Assembly: GCA_963555705.1 (NCBI GenBank)
Contig: OY743169.1
Location: 9,548,014 to 9,612,013 of the forward strand
Source: Ligustrum vulgare
Lineage: Eukaryota; Streptophyta; Magnoliopsida; Lamiales; Oleaceae
Length of the DNA: 64,000 nt
Reading direction: 5' to 3'
Positions 35,724 through 49,008 of the stretch are shown here, piece after piece; position 1 is the stretch's first letter, and every line of letters begins with the position of its first letter. A program made the position numbers and the translations under genes. The notes beneath the pieces are model-generated. The model ran no database searches. It saw nothing but the letters and a program-made list of their open reading frames with translations, and was not told where the DNA came from.

Positions 35724-36093
35724 ATATGAAAGTTATAGAACTTGATGGAAGATGATAATTTTATTACTTGACTTGATACAAAATAATAGAACTCTCTCCT
35801 ATTTATAGTAGTAGCACCTTCTTAACCAACGGCTAGGATTATGCCACCACATGTTTAATCTAATGGTTAAAATTTCATCTCTAGAATTATCTTCAAAAAT
35901 ATCTACTCATCTAAAGATATTTCCATAAAATATCTACTTACTCTAGAATACTCTCCACAAAATATCTCTACAAATATCATGATATTTTCTTAAGACTTAT
36001 CTAGAACATGCTTCTTAAAATTGGGCCTAATGGACTTGGATACTTATCTTGAACCCAATAATTCTTGGATCAAATCAAGTTTATCATTCAACA

Positions 36094-36106
36094 CCCCCCC
36101 CCCCCC
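36094..36106 (-). other. Polypurine tract of copia-2, expanded to 13 G
   Basis: The plus strand shows 13 consecutive C directly beside the LTR end. In copia-1 the equivalent site is AAGTTTAAGGGGGAG. This marks the 3' LTR border on the minus strand. Confidence 0.75.
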
Positions 36107-36119
36107 AAAACTTGATTTG

Positions 36120-39100
36120 TCATTCCAAGTAAGCTTCTTATCTTGATGAAGTCTTCTTGTTTGAGTGGTTTGGTGAAGATATCAGCTGCTTGATCTTGAG
36201 AATTTGTGTACTTAATTTTCACATTCTGTGTTGTGATGCACTCTTATATATAGTGATAGCGTGTATCAATATGTTTGCTCTGATCATAATATACTGGATT
36301 CTTTGCTATGGCTATTGCTGATTTATTATCGATCATTACCTCAGTTGGCTCCTTTTGATACATGCCCAACTCCTTTAAGAGGTTTCTTAGCCAAATTGCA
36401 TGACACACACATGATGTGGCAACTACATATTCAACTTCACATGTAGATAATGTGACAATTGGTTACTTCTTTGACATCCATGTGAAGGAAATATCTCCCA
36501 TGAAAAACATGAAACCAGTTGTGCTTTTTCTATCATCAACATCTCCTGCCCAGTCACTATCACAATATCCAACGAGCCTATAATCATTAGATTGAGTATA
36601 GAATAGCCCAAAATTGATTGTACCTTTGATGTATCGAAGAAGTCTCTTAGTTTCCTTCAGATGAATGGTTGTTGGAGCCTCCATGTAACAGCTAACTAGC
36701 CCAACGGCGAAGAGAATATCAGGTCTTGTACAAGTTAAGTATCGCAAACTTCCAATCAAACTCCTGAAGGTTGTTGGATTAACATGTTCACCTTCATCAT
36801 GCTTAGAAAACTTAACTCCACATTCCATTGGTGTGCTTACAAGTTTGCAATCTTTCATCTTGAACTTCTTGAGCAGCTCCTTTGCATAGCCTTCTTGTGA
36901 AATGAACACGCCATCTTCTTTCTGCTTGAATTCTATACCAAGGTAATACGACATGAGTCCAATATCGGTCATCTCAAACTCCTTGGTCATATCTTTTTTG
37001 AACTCTTCGAACATGTTTGGATTATTCCCTGTAAAGATTAAGTCATCTACCTACATGCACACAATTATGATGTCTCCACCTTTGTTCTTAACATAAGTTG
37101 CATGCTCATGTGGGCATTTTGAAAAATTATTTTCATGAAAGTATGTATCAATTTGGCTATTCCATGCTCTCGGCGCTTGTTTTAACCCATAAAGTGCCAT
37201 CTTTAGCTTTAGGACTTTGTTTTCTTATCCTTCCACCTTATAGCCCAATGGTTGCTCGATATAGACATCTTCTTCAAGAACTCCATTAAAAAATGCGGAC
37301 TTCACATCCATTTGATAGATCTTCCATCTATTTTGAGCAGCTAGAGAAATTATTAATCTTATAGTTTCTAAGGGAGCAACAGGAGCAAATATCTCATCGT
37401 AGTGGATCCCAGCCTTTTGCCACAAGTCTTGCCTTATACCGTTCAATCTCTCCATTTGCATTCTTCTTTGCCTTGTACACCCATTTTACACCAATCGCCT
37501 TGTGATCTTTTGGAAGGGATGCAAGTTCCCATGTATCATTTTTCTTGATGGAACTGGTTTCTTCATCCATTGCATTCCTCCACTCCTTTTGTTGTACATC
37601 TTCTTCAAATTTCACTGGTTCACATTCAGTAAAGAGACAGAAAAGAGTAAGATTATCAACTCTTTCAGTTACCTCGTATATATCTTGTAGACTTCTTATA
37701 CGTTCCTCGTTCCTTTCATTTAAGAAAGATGGCGGAGAGTTTCTTTCTTCAGTTACTGTTGGCGAAGCAGGTGGTGTACTTTGTTCTTCGGTTTCTTGCT
37801 CCATTACTTGTTGCTTCTCATGCTCTTCTTCAAGATTGGGAAAGAAATTGTAGTTTTCTTCTTACATATTCCAGTCCCAAATGCTTTCTTGATCGAACTC
37901 AACATCTCTACTAATGACAACTTTCTTATTTCTTGGATTATAGAGCTTATATCCCTTTGATTGTGTGTCATAGCCAATGAAGATAAGTTTATCACTTTTA
38001 TCATCGAGTTTTCTCCGTGTCTCGTTCGGTACATGTGTGTATGAAATACTTCCAAATACTCATAGGTGAGATATTTCAGGATTTCTTCCACTCCATGTTT
38101 CTTGTGGTGTCTTTCCCCACACACTTCTTGTTGGAGATCGATTGGACAAGTAGACTGCACATGCAACAGCTTCTGTCCAAAATAGACATTGTTCTATTCT
38201 TTCTTTCTACTGCTCCATTTTGTGCCATGCTTGGTGCCATGTTGAGGATTGTTCTATTCTTTCTTTCTGCTGCTCCATTTTGTTGGGGGATCTTGGAACA
38301 GTTAGAAGACGTCAGATTCCATTTTATTAACAGAACTCCTGAAATACCTTGGAAGTGAATTCTCCTCTTTGATTTGATCTCATTGCCTTGATCTGGTGGC
38401 CAATCTCTTTCTCAATAGCTGCTTTGAACTTCTTGAAAGCTTCAAATACTTCTGATTTCTGCTTCAAAAAATATACCCATGTCTTTCTTGAAAAATCATT
38501 AATGAAAAGAAAATAATTACTTTTTACAGAGAGAACCTGGCTTGATTGGACTGCAGACATCAGTGTGTATAAGCTCGAGCGATTTATTGGCTCTTGAGTT
38601 TGACTCTTTTGGAAAACTTTTCCAGAATTTTTTTCCAAGCAACCATCCTTCACAAAGTTGATCTGAATGACTGATACGAGGTAGTACCTTCACCATGTTC
38701 TTCTTAAATAGTAGCTCAAGTCCTCTAAAATTAAGATGTCCAAATCGAAGATGCCATAACCATGATGTATCTTTTACACAAGCCTTTAGACATTTTGCAA
38801 CATTATTTTGAATATTCAAAGGAAATAATCTATTCTTCGTCATTTTTACTCTGGTTATCAATTTTCCTCTGTCATCTATTATAAAAAAAACTATAATCTT
38901 TCGAGTAAAAATTATAGTCTTTCTCTAATAGTTGACCTAGGCTTATAATGTTGCTTTTCATATTCAGTGCATAATAGACATTTGAAATCATTTGATGTTT
39001 TCCATCTTTAGTACGGATAAGAATATTACCTTTTCCCTTAACTAGAGTTTTAGATTCGTCTCCGAATGAGACATTGCCACTTATTGATTCGTCTAGCTCA

Positions 39101-40155
39101 GCAAACATGTTTCTTCTTCCACACATATGATTGCTTGCTTCGCTATCAAGGTACCATAAATTTTCTTGTCCTCCTTCATTTTCATTGCGTGCTAATAATA
39201 GCGTTCCAATTTCCTCGGTCTTTTCTTCCACACAGTTAGCCTTCTCTTCTGCTTTATTATTGGTAGTAGACCTACATTTTGAAGCATAATGTCCAAACTT
39301 TTGGCAATTATAACATTGGACTTGCTATTTTTTGTACCTTGAGTTTGATTGTCCTCTTTCACGTCCTCTCATTGAGATATCTCATCTCTCATAATTATTG
39401 TTGTTGAAATTCCGACCACGACCATGATTGCCACCTTGTCCTCGGCCTCTGCCTCGACCGTATTGGAGACTTCTTTCATTACCTCTATTTTATCCATTCT
39501 CCTTTATTTACATCTTGAAGAGTTGCTCAGTGATTCCCTGCTTCTTCGTATGCTTCTCTTCATAAGCTTGCAGCAATCCTTGGAGTTGCTCGATGGTCAT
39601 TTCCTCCAAGTCTTTAGTTCCTTCGATCGTCACAACAATGTGCTCGAACTTTGTATCCAATGATCGAAGTATCTTTTCTATAATTATTACATCTTCTAAC
39701 TCCTTCCCATTTCTTTTTAATTGATTTGAAACGGACAAAACTCTTGAAAAATAATCGGAGATAGATTCAGCTTCTTTCATATGTAATGATTCAAACTCTC
39801 CTCTTAAAGTTTGGAGACGTACCTTTTTCACTTTCTCTTCTCCTTTATTGGAGGTATGAAGCTTCTCCCATGCTTGCTTAGAGGACATTGCACTAGAAAT
39901 TTTCTCGAACCCATCATCATCCAATGCTTGGTAGATGAGGAAGAGAGCTTTCTTGTCTCTCTTTCTTGAATCCTTTAAACTATCCTTTTGTGGTTGGGAT
40001 AGTGATGCTTCATCATGTGACTCATTGTAGCCTTTCTCCACAATCTCCCAAAAATCATGCGGTCCAAGAAGAACCTTCATCTTGATACTCCAATTGTTGT
40101 AGTTGCCTCCCTTTAATGATGGAACTTGGAAGGATTCCATACCATCGCTAGCCAT
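36120..40155 (-). pseudogene. copia-2 gag-pol, broken
   Basis: Gag starts at the ATG at 40155 ([17 protein letters not shown]) and stays open to 39,508. A decayed zinc knuckle lies near 39,275-39,330. The protease region has WYLDSEASNHMCG (DSE for DSG) near 39,165, and the integrase has FGHLNFRGLELL, then HTDVCSPIK, near 38,560-38,750. An extra ~60-base tandem duplication in 38,187-38,285 disrupts the GVAERKN region. RT appears as GVKWVYKAKKNANGEIERYK (37,480 down), YQMDVKSAFFNGV and, after a frame change, MTDIGLMSYYLGIEF. RNase H has DSDWAGDVDDRKSTTGF. At least five frame or stop breaks occur, so it is inactive. Confidence 0.87.
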
Positions 40156-40199
40156 GACTTTAGAAGAACTTCTCTTGAAACCTTGCTCTGATACCAATT

Positions 40200-40616
40200 T
40201 GTTGGAATAAAGATGTTTAAGGAAGGCTAGAGTAGATTAAAATGGAAGATATGAAAGCTATAGAACTTGATGGAAGAAGATAATTTTATTACTTGACTTG
40301 ATACAAAATGATAGAACTCTCCCCTATTTATAGTAGTAGCACCTCCTTAACCAACGACTAGGATTATGCCACCACATTTTAATCTAATGGTTACAATTCA
40401 TCTCTAGAATTATCTTCAAAAAAATCTACTCATCTAGAGATATTTTCATAAAATATCTACTTACTCTATAATACTCTCCACAAAACATCACTACAAATAT
40501 CATGATATTTTCTTAAGATTTATCTAGAACACGCTTCTAGAAATTGGGCCTAATGGACTTGGATACTTATCTTGAACCCAACAATTCTTGGATCAAATCA
40601 AGTTTATCATTCAACA
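40200..40616 (-). repeat. 5' LTR of copia-2
   Basis: 417 bp, uninterrupted. It served as the reference that exposes the insertion in the other LTR. Confidence 0.92.
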
Positions 40617-41521
40617 CATTGTACATTTAATTATTAGCTTAAAATTTTTTAACAAATTGACAATAATAAGATTAAAGATTAAAGAATTAAACTAGTAATT
40701 ACTACCTTTTGAAATTTGGAGGACGACGGACAAATCAATTCACTAATTTAGTCTATTAATCCACCGATTTTGTCGATTCAAACAAAAAGAATTCCTTATC
40801 TCAGTCCACTAATCAATTCACGAATTCGCGAAAAGAATTGATCAACTTAAAAAGGGGTAACTGGTTATTTGATTTAGGGCAAAAATAATAGAATATGAAA
40901 TTATGAATAGAACAAAAAAAATATTTGAACAAAAAATAGGGCATAAATAATCCATTGCTGCGATTTTCGTTTCAGGCTGCTGAATGGAAAATGAACGGTT
41001 GAAGACGAAGCAAAGTCACGATTAATCCATTCTAATTTGGTTTGGGCATTTGATTAGGACATTGGGTAGCTGGTTAGGGGTAATTGGGTCATTTCTAATT
41101 TATTAGTCCAATGTTAAATAATTTTCTTTTGTTAATTTTGCAATGTGTTTAAGTTGTTAGTATTTTTTTATATATTAAAAAGAAAGAAAGAAATTCCCCC
41201 CTTTTAATTTGATGCCTGAGGCAGCCGCCTCGTCTGCCTGATGACAGGACCGGCTCTTATGTCATATGTGGCGTGGTTGACGTTGTTTAAAAGATGGAAA
41301 GATTACTTTTAGTTTATATACTATCGAAGAAACATTTGCTTCTGGTTGCTAAACACAATCATTCATGGCTAGCCCAAAAGAAGCTGATTTCTTTAGGGTT
41401 TTAAGCAGAACCAAACATGCCAAATGGAGTCAACAAGAAGCTAACAAAGGGATTAAAAAATGACCAACAATTAAGTTACATGACAAAATTTGACTATTCT
41501 TTCAAACTGCGAAACAATTAA

Positions 41522-41697
41522 GCCCTTGTTTGAGGCCCATTATTTGGGAAAAATTATGATTTAGAATAATATTTGCGGGAGGATATGTGGTTAAAAAATG
41601 TTAAAAAAGTCAAAAATGGTAGACTTGACTAAAATATGTGATTGAGATTGAGTGTTGAATAAATTTAATTTATAAAAAATTGGGGTCAAACAGGGGC
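41522..41697. mobile_element. 176-bp MITE, TAA target duplication
   Basis: Left end GCCCTTGTTTGAGGCCC and right end GGGGTCAAACAGGGGC are imperfect inverse complements, flanked on both sides by TAA (41519-41521, 41698-41700). A three-base TAA duplication with a G-start TIR fits PIF/Harbinger (Tourist-like) MITEs. Confidence 0.62.
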
Positions 41698-42394
41698 TAA
41701 ATTTCGTCATTGCTAATTTGCTATCATACAATCTATATATTCAAATAAAACTACTCAAAATATTTTTCTTCCTACCCGTCCTGGCCCCAGCCCGCCCGTA
41801 CCACCTCAGCCTATAAACTCTTCCCTCGATGAGTACTACTTGCAGGGAATGAAATGAGAAGGTAAGTGAGGCTTCCGAAGAGATATGGAGATGGAGATGT
41901 TGGTTCAATGTAATCAATATATACAAGAAAATATTTGTGACGAACCAAAAAATAAAGATGCCAAAAAAGTATCAACTTAAAATGCTAGAAGAAATATCCT
42001 AATTATATAAAAATCACACTTTGTTACTATAAATAAACGCATCTACAATAAAAGAAGAGGTTAAAGAGGGGACTATGAGGTACAAAGCCATACTATAGTG
42101 GCTAAGGGCTTCTCTCATTACACAAACCTTTAGCCCCTATTTGATTCAAGAAAAAAGTTTGGATTAAAATTAAAATCAACGACAAATTTTAATCACGTGT
42201 TTTGTGGGATCCACAACTTTTTAGTTTTCAATCACACATTCCATCAATTTTTATTAAAATTTACTAAAAGTCTTTTTTTTGTTATCCAAAAAGTTACCGG
42301 AGCCGGCTTACAATTGTCTAGCTTTAGTAACTCAGTTTAAACTAGGAACTAAAACAGCTTTATGTTTAAATTGTCTTCCTTAATGGGGATTTAG

Positions 42395-43083
42395 TAGGGG
42401 GTGACAATTAACCCACGAACCAGAAATCCATTGGATACCCGACATAAATGGGTAGGGATTACTGTACAAAATGAGTTCGTGAATAGAGTATGGAAGTAAA
42501 TTTAAAAACCCAGCATGGGTAGAGGTAGGGTGTGAGTTTTTCTACAAAACCAATACCCGACCCATATATAAATTAATTTCTTCAAATTTTTTTCTTTTTT
42601 ACAACTTTTTTTTTTCATATTTCGACTAACATTATTTAACAAGATTGATCCAACGTATGTTAAAAACTTACAATAAATAATAAAATAATTTACATTCATT
42701 GAATTCACAAAGGCTGTTGCCATAAATCTACCTCCATTATTTGATTTTCTCTCTTCCTGACTATGCTAAAAAGTCAGTGCTAGTTGCCTTCAGTTGGTAG
42801 AAATAATATTATAATCCCTCATGTTGTACCTATGCTGTTACCCTCTCCATTTGCAAAGGTATTCAATTCTACGCCATTAGATTTGTATTAAGAAAATAAA
42901 TAAATAAATGCTAAAATAAATAAATAAATAAAATGAGTTTTTAATAGGTATGAAATCATACCCGCCCCCACCCACCCCGATCTGCTTCAGTGAGACAGGT
43001 ATATATATGGGGCAGGTATGGAGGCTAAAAACTCTTAGCGGGTGGGAGTATGAGTTTGATAACTCGACCCATTGTCATCTCTA
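42395..43083. mobile_element. Non-autonomous hAT-like element
   Basis: Starts TAGGGGGTGACAAT and ends, as inverse complement, TAGAGATGACAATGGG. The TAGGGNTGACAA form is common among plant hAT derivatives. Eight-base flanks GGATTTAG and CGATTTTG match at six positions. The body contains CCCGCCCCCACCC-type text and no ORF. Confidence 0.55.
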
Positions 43084-43708
43084 CGATTTTGAAAATACTA
43101 TAGGGGTTTGGGGAAAAGGGTAAGTTCAAATTTGGTTGCCTTCTTACGAGCACCCACACAATGGTGTACAAATTTTGACTTTTGTCTTAGGTATAGATCT
43201 TTCAATAGAAGTGATTTCTTGTTTGATGGAGATTAAAATCAGAATTTTAATAGATTTTGATAAAAGTTGATAAGGTGCTTGATTGAAGGTTGTGAGTTCC
43301 ATCAAATATATGATTGAGATTGATTGTTGACTTTGACTTAAATTAAAATCTAAATTTTAATTTGTACTTGCTTGTAGGGTCATAATTAGTCTGAAGTTAA
43401 TGTTGTTAAAGAACAACGTAAGTCTGATTTTATGAAAGACTTGGGGACAACTAAAAAATTTATAGGAATGGACATAAAAATGGATAGAAATCAGTAACTA
43501 AAACTCCTATATTATGAAAATTCTTGAAAGATTTTCAATGAATGAGGCAGTCTGTATCACTTCTTTAGGTAACACAGCTAACATCATAATTGGGTCCTTC
43601 AAGCGATAATGAGTAAAATTAAACTTCAAGGTATAATGAGTAAAATTAAACCAGGTGAAAATCGTTGAAAAACAATGAAATGGATTTTAAAATATGTATA
43701 TGTGTCAT

Positions 43709-43712
43709 TGTT

Positions 43713-43789
<77 letters not shown>

Positions 43790-44423
43790 TGTGTGTGTGT
43801 GTGTTCAAAATGATTAATGATAAATAAAGGAATGATTTTGAAAAAAAACGGATATTAAAAATCAAAGGTGGCATCATTTATAACCGTGCGACCGCACGGT
43901 ACAAAAACCGTGCGACCACACGTCGTTTTTGACATGCAATTTGTTGGTAGAACCGTGCGACCGCACGATGGTTCAATCATGCGGTCGCACGGTGTTAAAA
44001 TCCGACCGTTAAGTTGGTTGAAGTTGGCACCTTTTGAAGAAACTTTTCACTTTTTCATGAAAAGTTGACACAAATTTGTAATTGGTGCTTGGATATCTAT
44101 AAATAAGTGATTCTTCTTCATATCAAATTACTTTTTAACAATTTTGAATCAAGATTGATATCCGAATTATTCCATTTCCATCATTCCAATTTTAGTGTTC
44201 TTGTTTTGTTTCAAGTTCTTATTTTACTTTATTTGAACTTGAAGGAAATGCTTGATTAATCCTTCAAACCTATTTGCAATAATCCCAAAAGCAAACTTGA
44301 ATCCCGGTGGGTGCAAATATAGTTTGAGGATAACGTGTTTTACGTGTTTGAGCCTTATATTTCTTTCATCAATTTTTTTGTTTTGTATCATTTTCTTCAT
44401 TCTCCTACACCGCATTTCCAACA
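43709..44423 (+). repeat. 5' LTR of copia-3
   Basis: 715 bp, including a (TA)n tract at about 43716-43784, a (GT)n run near 43,789-43,804, CG-rich palindromes of the form CCGTGCGACCGCACGG (43,882-43,995) and a TATA-like CTATAAATAAG near 44,098. Confidence 0.92.
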
Positions 44424-44442
44424 TTCTCAAACTATATTTACC

Positions 44443-47400
44443 ATGGAGAATGAAACAACTCTTGCAACTATCAAATTGATGAACCAAGATCTTGTGAGGC
44501 TCGATAGATTTGATGGAACAAACTTCACGCGTTGGCAAGACAAGTTAAAATTCCCACTCACCGCATTGAAGATCTTCTACATTTTGGATCCGGATTTGGA
44601 ACCTTTAGCGGAACCAGCGGAGACGGACACGGAGGCAATAAGGGCCGAGAGGAAGAAAAGACAAGAGGATGAACTAATATGCCGTGGACATATTTTGAAT
44701 GCTTTGTCGGACCGGTTATATGATCTCTACATCAACACTTCTTCGGCAAGAGATATTTGAAACGAATTGGAAAACAAATACGAAACGGAAGAAGAAGGTA
44801 CCAAGAAATTTTTAATCACAAAATATTTTGATTTTAAATTTTTGGACAATATTCATATTCTCCCTCAAGTACATGAATTACAAGTACTTGTCAACAAATT
44901 GAAAGTGGTCAAAATAGAACTCCTGGAATACTTTCAAGTGTGGGAAATTATTGACAAACTTTCAAGTGCTTGGAAAGGATACCGGAAGAAGATTTTTCAT
45001 AACTCCGAAGACTTTACTTTGGAGCGATTACAAAAGCATCTACGCATTGAAGAAGAATTGAGAATGAGGGACAAGAATGAGAATTCTTATGAAGCCAAAT
45101 CAAAAGCAAATGCTATTGAAAAGGCCGAACACTCCAACAAAGAAAAGTTTAATCCCCTTAGTCCCAAAAAGGACAAAGGGAAGTTTAAACCAAAATCAAA
45201 GGGGCCATGCTATGTTTGTGGAAAACCCGGTCATTGGGCCAAGGTGTGCATACATAAGAAGAAATCCAATGGTGAACATAAAATAAACTCCATTGAAGAT
45301 GACAACATCGTGGCTACAATATGTGAAGTCAACACTATAAAAGGAAAGGTTCAAGGATGGTGGTATGACACTTGTGCCACCATACATGTGTGTTATGATA
45401 AGTCTTTATTTAAAACTTATCATGACTTGGAAGATGGACATGAAATACAAATGGGTAATGAAGGCCACTCCAAAGTGGTTGGAAAAGGAAGTGTAGACAT
45501 CATCTTCACATTCGGAAAAACCGTTACTCTCACTAATGTATTCCATGTTCCGGACATGAATAGGAACCTAGTTAGTGGTGATCTTTTGGGAAAACCCGGA
45601 ATCAAAAGTGTTTATGAATCCGGTAAACTTGTATTATCCCGTAATGGGATCTTTGTTGGAAAGGGCTATTCTAGTGATGGAATGGTCAAACTATGTACCG
45701 TTGACAATAAAAATATGAATAAAATAAATTCTGCTTATATGCTTGACTCCTTTACTTTGTGGAATGGTAGATTAGGGCATATAGGCAATAATACTATGAA
45801 AAGAATGAAAATGTGTGACTTAATATCTTATGATGAAAACAAAGTTTATAAATGCAAGACTTGTGTAGAATCTAAGATGATTAAGAAACATTTTCATAGT
45901 GTAACTAGAACAAATCAATTATTAGATCTTGTGCATACCGACATATGTGAATTAAATGGTATGTTAACAAGGGGTGGAAATAGATATTTCATAACATTTA
46001 TTGATGATTGTTCTAGATTTACTTATGTTTATTTATTAAAACATAAGGATGAGGCTTTTGAAACTTTCAAAGCATATAAAAATGAAGTTGAAAATCACTT
46101 GAATAAGAAAATATCAATTCTTAGGAGTGATAGAGGAGGTGAATACTTCTCTAGTGATTTTAACTTATATTGTGAACAACATGGCATAATGCATCAATGT
46201 AGTGCACCTAGAGCACCCGAACAAAATGGTTTGGCGGAAAGAAAAAATAGGACACTTGTTGAAATGATTAATGCAATGTTTTTATATTCTAAATTGCCAT
46301 TTAATCTTTGGGGTGAAGCATTACTTAGTGCATGTCATATATTAAATAGAGTTTCTTCAAAATTTACAAAAGTATCTCCATATGAATTATGGAAAGGAAG
46401 AAAACCAAATATTGGTTACTTCAAAGTGTGGGTGTGTCTTGCTTATTGAAAAAACGCCGATCCTAAACGAACAAAACTTGGTCCAAGAGGGATCAAATGT
46501 GTATTTGTTGGATATGCCTTAAATAGTAAAGCATATCGATTATTGAATTTGGAGGCCAATGTGATAATTGAATCACTGGAAGTAGAGTTCTTCGAGGATT
46601 CTTTATCTTCGGATAAAAATATTAAGGAATCAAATATAGAGATTCCAAACTCTACAAGATCATTTGGAGAAACATCCTCTAAAGGTGTTAATGATCCTAA
46701 TGAACTTCGTAGAAGCAAAAGAACTCGAAAAGAAAAAGTATTAGGACCGGATGAAATAGACTCTCAACTTATTTCTCTTTATCTTGTTGAAGGAAATATA
46801 AAGAGTATCATTAGAACAACACCATATGTTCTACAAACCGAAACGGATCTTAAAACTTATAAAGAGGCTATGTCATCAAGAGATAGTATTTTTTTGGAAA
46901 GATACTATAAAAGATGAAATGAATTCAATAATGTCTAACAATACTTGGGAACTTGTTGATTTACCAAATGGCTCTAAACCTATAGGATGTAAATGGGTAT
47001 TTAGAAAGAAGTACGACACGGATGGTACTCTCAATACCTTTAAAGCCCGACTAGTAGCCAAAGGATATCGAAAAAAGGAAGGAATAAATTATTTTAACAC
47101 ATATGCACCCGTGGCACGCATTACATCTATAAAAATAATGTTTTCCTTAGCTTCCATTTATGATTTGCATATACATCAAATTGATGTTAAAACAGCTTTC
47201 TTGAATGGGGACCTTGATGAGGAGGTTTATATGGAACAACCTGAAGGTTTTGTTCTCCCCGGAAATGAAAAGAAAGTATGCAAATTAGTTAAATCATTAT
47301 ATGGTTTAAAGCAAGCACCGAAAAAATGACATGAGAAGTTCGATTTGACAATTATGTCATTTGGATTCAAACACAATAGTGTTTATAAGTGCTTATATTC

Positions 47401-48389
47401 GAAAGGAACATGAAAGACATGTTATGATTATATGACTTTATGTGGATGACATATTGATCATAAGTAATCACATGGAAGGCATAAATGAAACAAAAAGGTT
47501 TCTATCTTCCACATTTAAAATGAAAGATCTTGGGCAAGTGGATATCATATTAGGTATCAAGGTCACAAGAAGAAATAAGGGTTTTACGCTTAATCAAACA
47601 CATTATATTGAGAATGTGATTGATAAGTTCAAATATTTGAACATTAAAGAAGCAAACACCCCATTTGATGCAAGTATTAAACTTGTAAAAAATGATGGAA
47701 GAGCAATAGTACAACTTGAATATGCAAGTGCTATCGGATCTCTAATGTATGCGGTTCAATGCACTAGACCGGATATAGCATTTGCGGTTAGTAAACTTAG
47801 TAGGTTTACTAGTAACCCAAGTAAGGAACATTGGAAGGAAATTGGACGAGTTCTTGGTTATTTAAAGAAAACAAAAGATATAGGCCTCCAATATTCTCGT
47901 TTTCCGGCAATCTTAGAAGGATTTACCGATGCGAGTTGGATATCTAGTACAGGTGAGAATAAATCCACCTCAGGTTGGGTGTTTACTCTTGGAGGAGCAG
48001 CAGTTTCATGGAGATCCAAGAAACAAACATGTATAACACACTCAACAATGGAATCCGAATTTGTAGCATTGGCAGAAGTCGGAAAAGAAGCTGAGTGGCT
48101 AAGGGATCTCTTGTATGAAATTCCAATAGGAGATAAGAATTTAAATTCTATTCCTATACTATGTGATAGTCAAGCCACTTTAGCAAAAGCTTACAATGAA
48201 GTATACAATGGAAAATCTAGACATATTAGTCTAAGACATGACTATGTAAGGAAATTGATCAAAGATGGAACAATTTCAATCACTTATGTAAAATCAAGTG
48301 ATAATTTAGCGGATCCACTAACAAAACCACTCACTAAGGAATTAGTGAGGACCACATCAAGTAGGATGGAGTTAAAACTTCTTAATTAA
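44443..48389 (+). pseudogene. copia-3 gag-pol, nearly complete with five lesions
   Basis: The ATG at 44443 starts Gag. The polyprotein continues through zinc knuckle CYVCGKPGHWAKVC (about 45,210), protease WYDTCATIHVC (near 45,363; DTC where copia has DSG or DTG), GAG-pre-integrase, integrase HTDICELNG, FIDDCSRF, RSDRGGEYFS and PEQNGLAERKNRT, reverse transcriptase WVFRKKYDTDGT, IDVKTAFLNGDLDEEVYMEQP and MDDILII, then RNase [18 protein letters not shown] and a terminal [12 protein letters not shown]. Lesions by eye: TGA at 44758, TGA at 46447, one extra T in a T-run near 46,891 (frameshift), TGA at 47327, and a stop plus frameshift near 47,410-47,440. All three isolated stops are TGA where TGG or TGC is expected. 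Confidence 0.9.
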
Positions 48390-48937
48390 AGATCCACCAA
48401 TGATGGAAACCCTACCTAAACTTACTAAAAAGTACATTTTAGGTTCAAAGGGTAAAAACAAGTCATTCGATAAGTGGATAGTATTCAACACTTACAAAAT
48501 AAGTGTTGGTTGTCATAGAAAATGAGGGATAAGTTTTTTTTAAAAAAAAACTTTTAATAAAGTTCGGATCAACAGGATCAAGTATCTGTAAATATGACAA
48601 AGATACTGGAAGAACTTTACCTATATGAATTTAGAGATGGTGTCGTCTCGATAGAGAGTTCGAAGTTTCTCTCCTAAAAATTCATGAATAAGATGAGCAC
48701 AAGGCCATAAAAGTACTAAGCGTGTTATGAAAAACATAGAACACAATGATACTTGTGTGTGTAAACTCACTGGTTTCATTACAAAGGAATAATAGGTTCA
48801 AAGCTTTTATGCCACCTAGGATTTCAATGATACCTTGTGATTGATTACACTATGGATAGATTCAAATCGAAAGATATCTATTCCTTATGCATAAGTATTG
48901 AAAATTTATCAAAAATGCATTTTGAACAGTGGGGGAT
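48390..48937 (+). other. copia-3 3' untranslated region
   Basis: About 550 bp between the end of RNase H and the 3' LTR, without coding content, ending in the polypurine tract. Confidence 0.7.
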
Positions 48938-48941
48938 TGTT

Positions 48942-49008
<67 letters not shown>

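Larger units (their letters stand above)
34076..40616 (-). mobile_element. Ty1/copia retrotransposon, copia-2 (same family as copia-1), minus strand
   Basis: The 5' LTR is 40200-40616. The 3' LTR is split, 34076-34129 plus 35729-36093, by the insertion at 34130-35723. A perfect CATTG duplication flanks the element (34071-34075 and 40617-40621). The primer-binding site is on the minus strand at 40185-40196. The LTRs, about 417-419 bp without the insert, differ by eye at roughly 20 positions, near 5 percent. Gag and Pol are recognisable but broken. It is the better preserved of the two family members in the window. Confidence 0.93.
40622..43703. other. Intergenic with two small DNA elements
   Basis: No gene is supported. 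It contains TIR elements at 41522-41697 and 42395-43083. Other short ORFs (41,741-41,926, 42,502-42,723) lack motifs. Confidence 0.5.
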
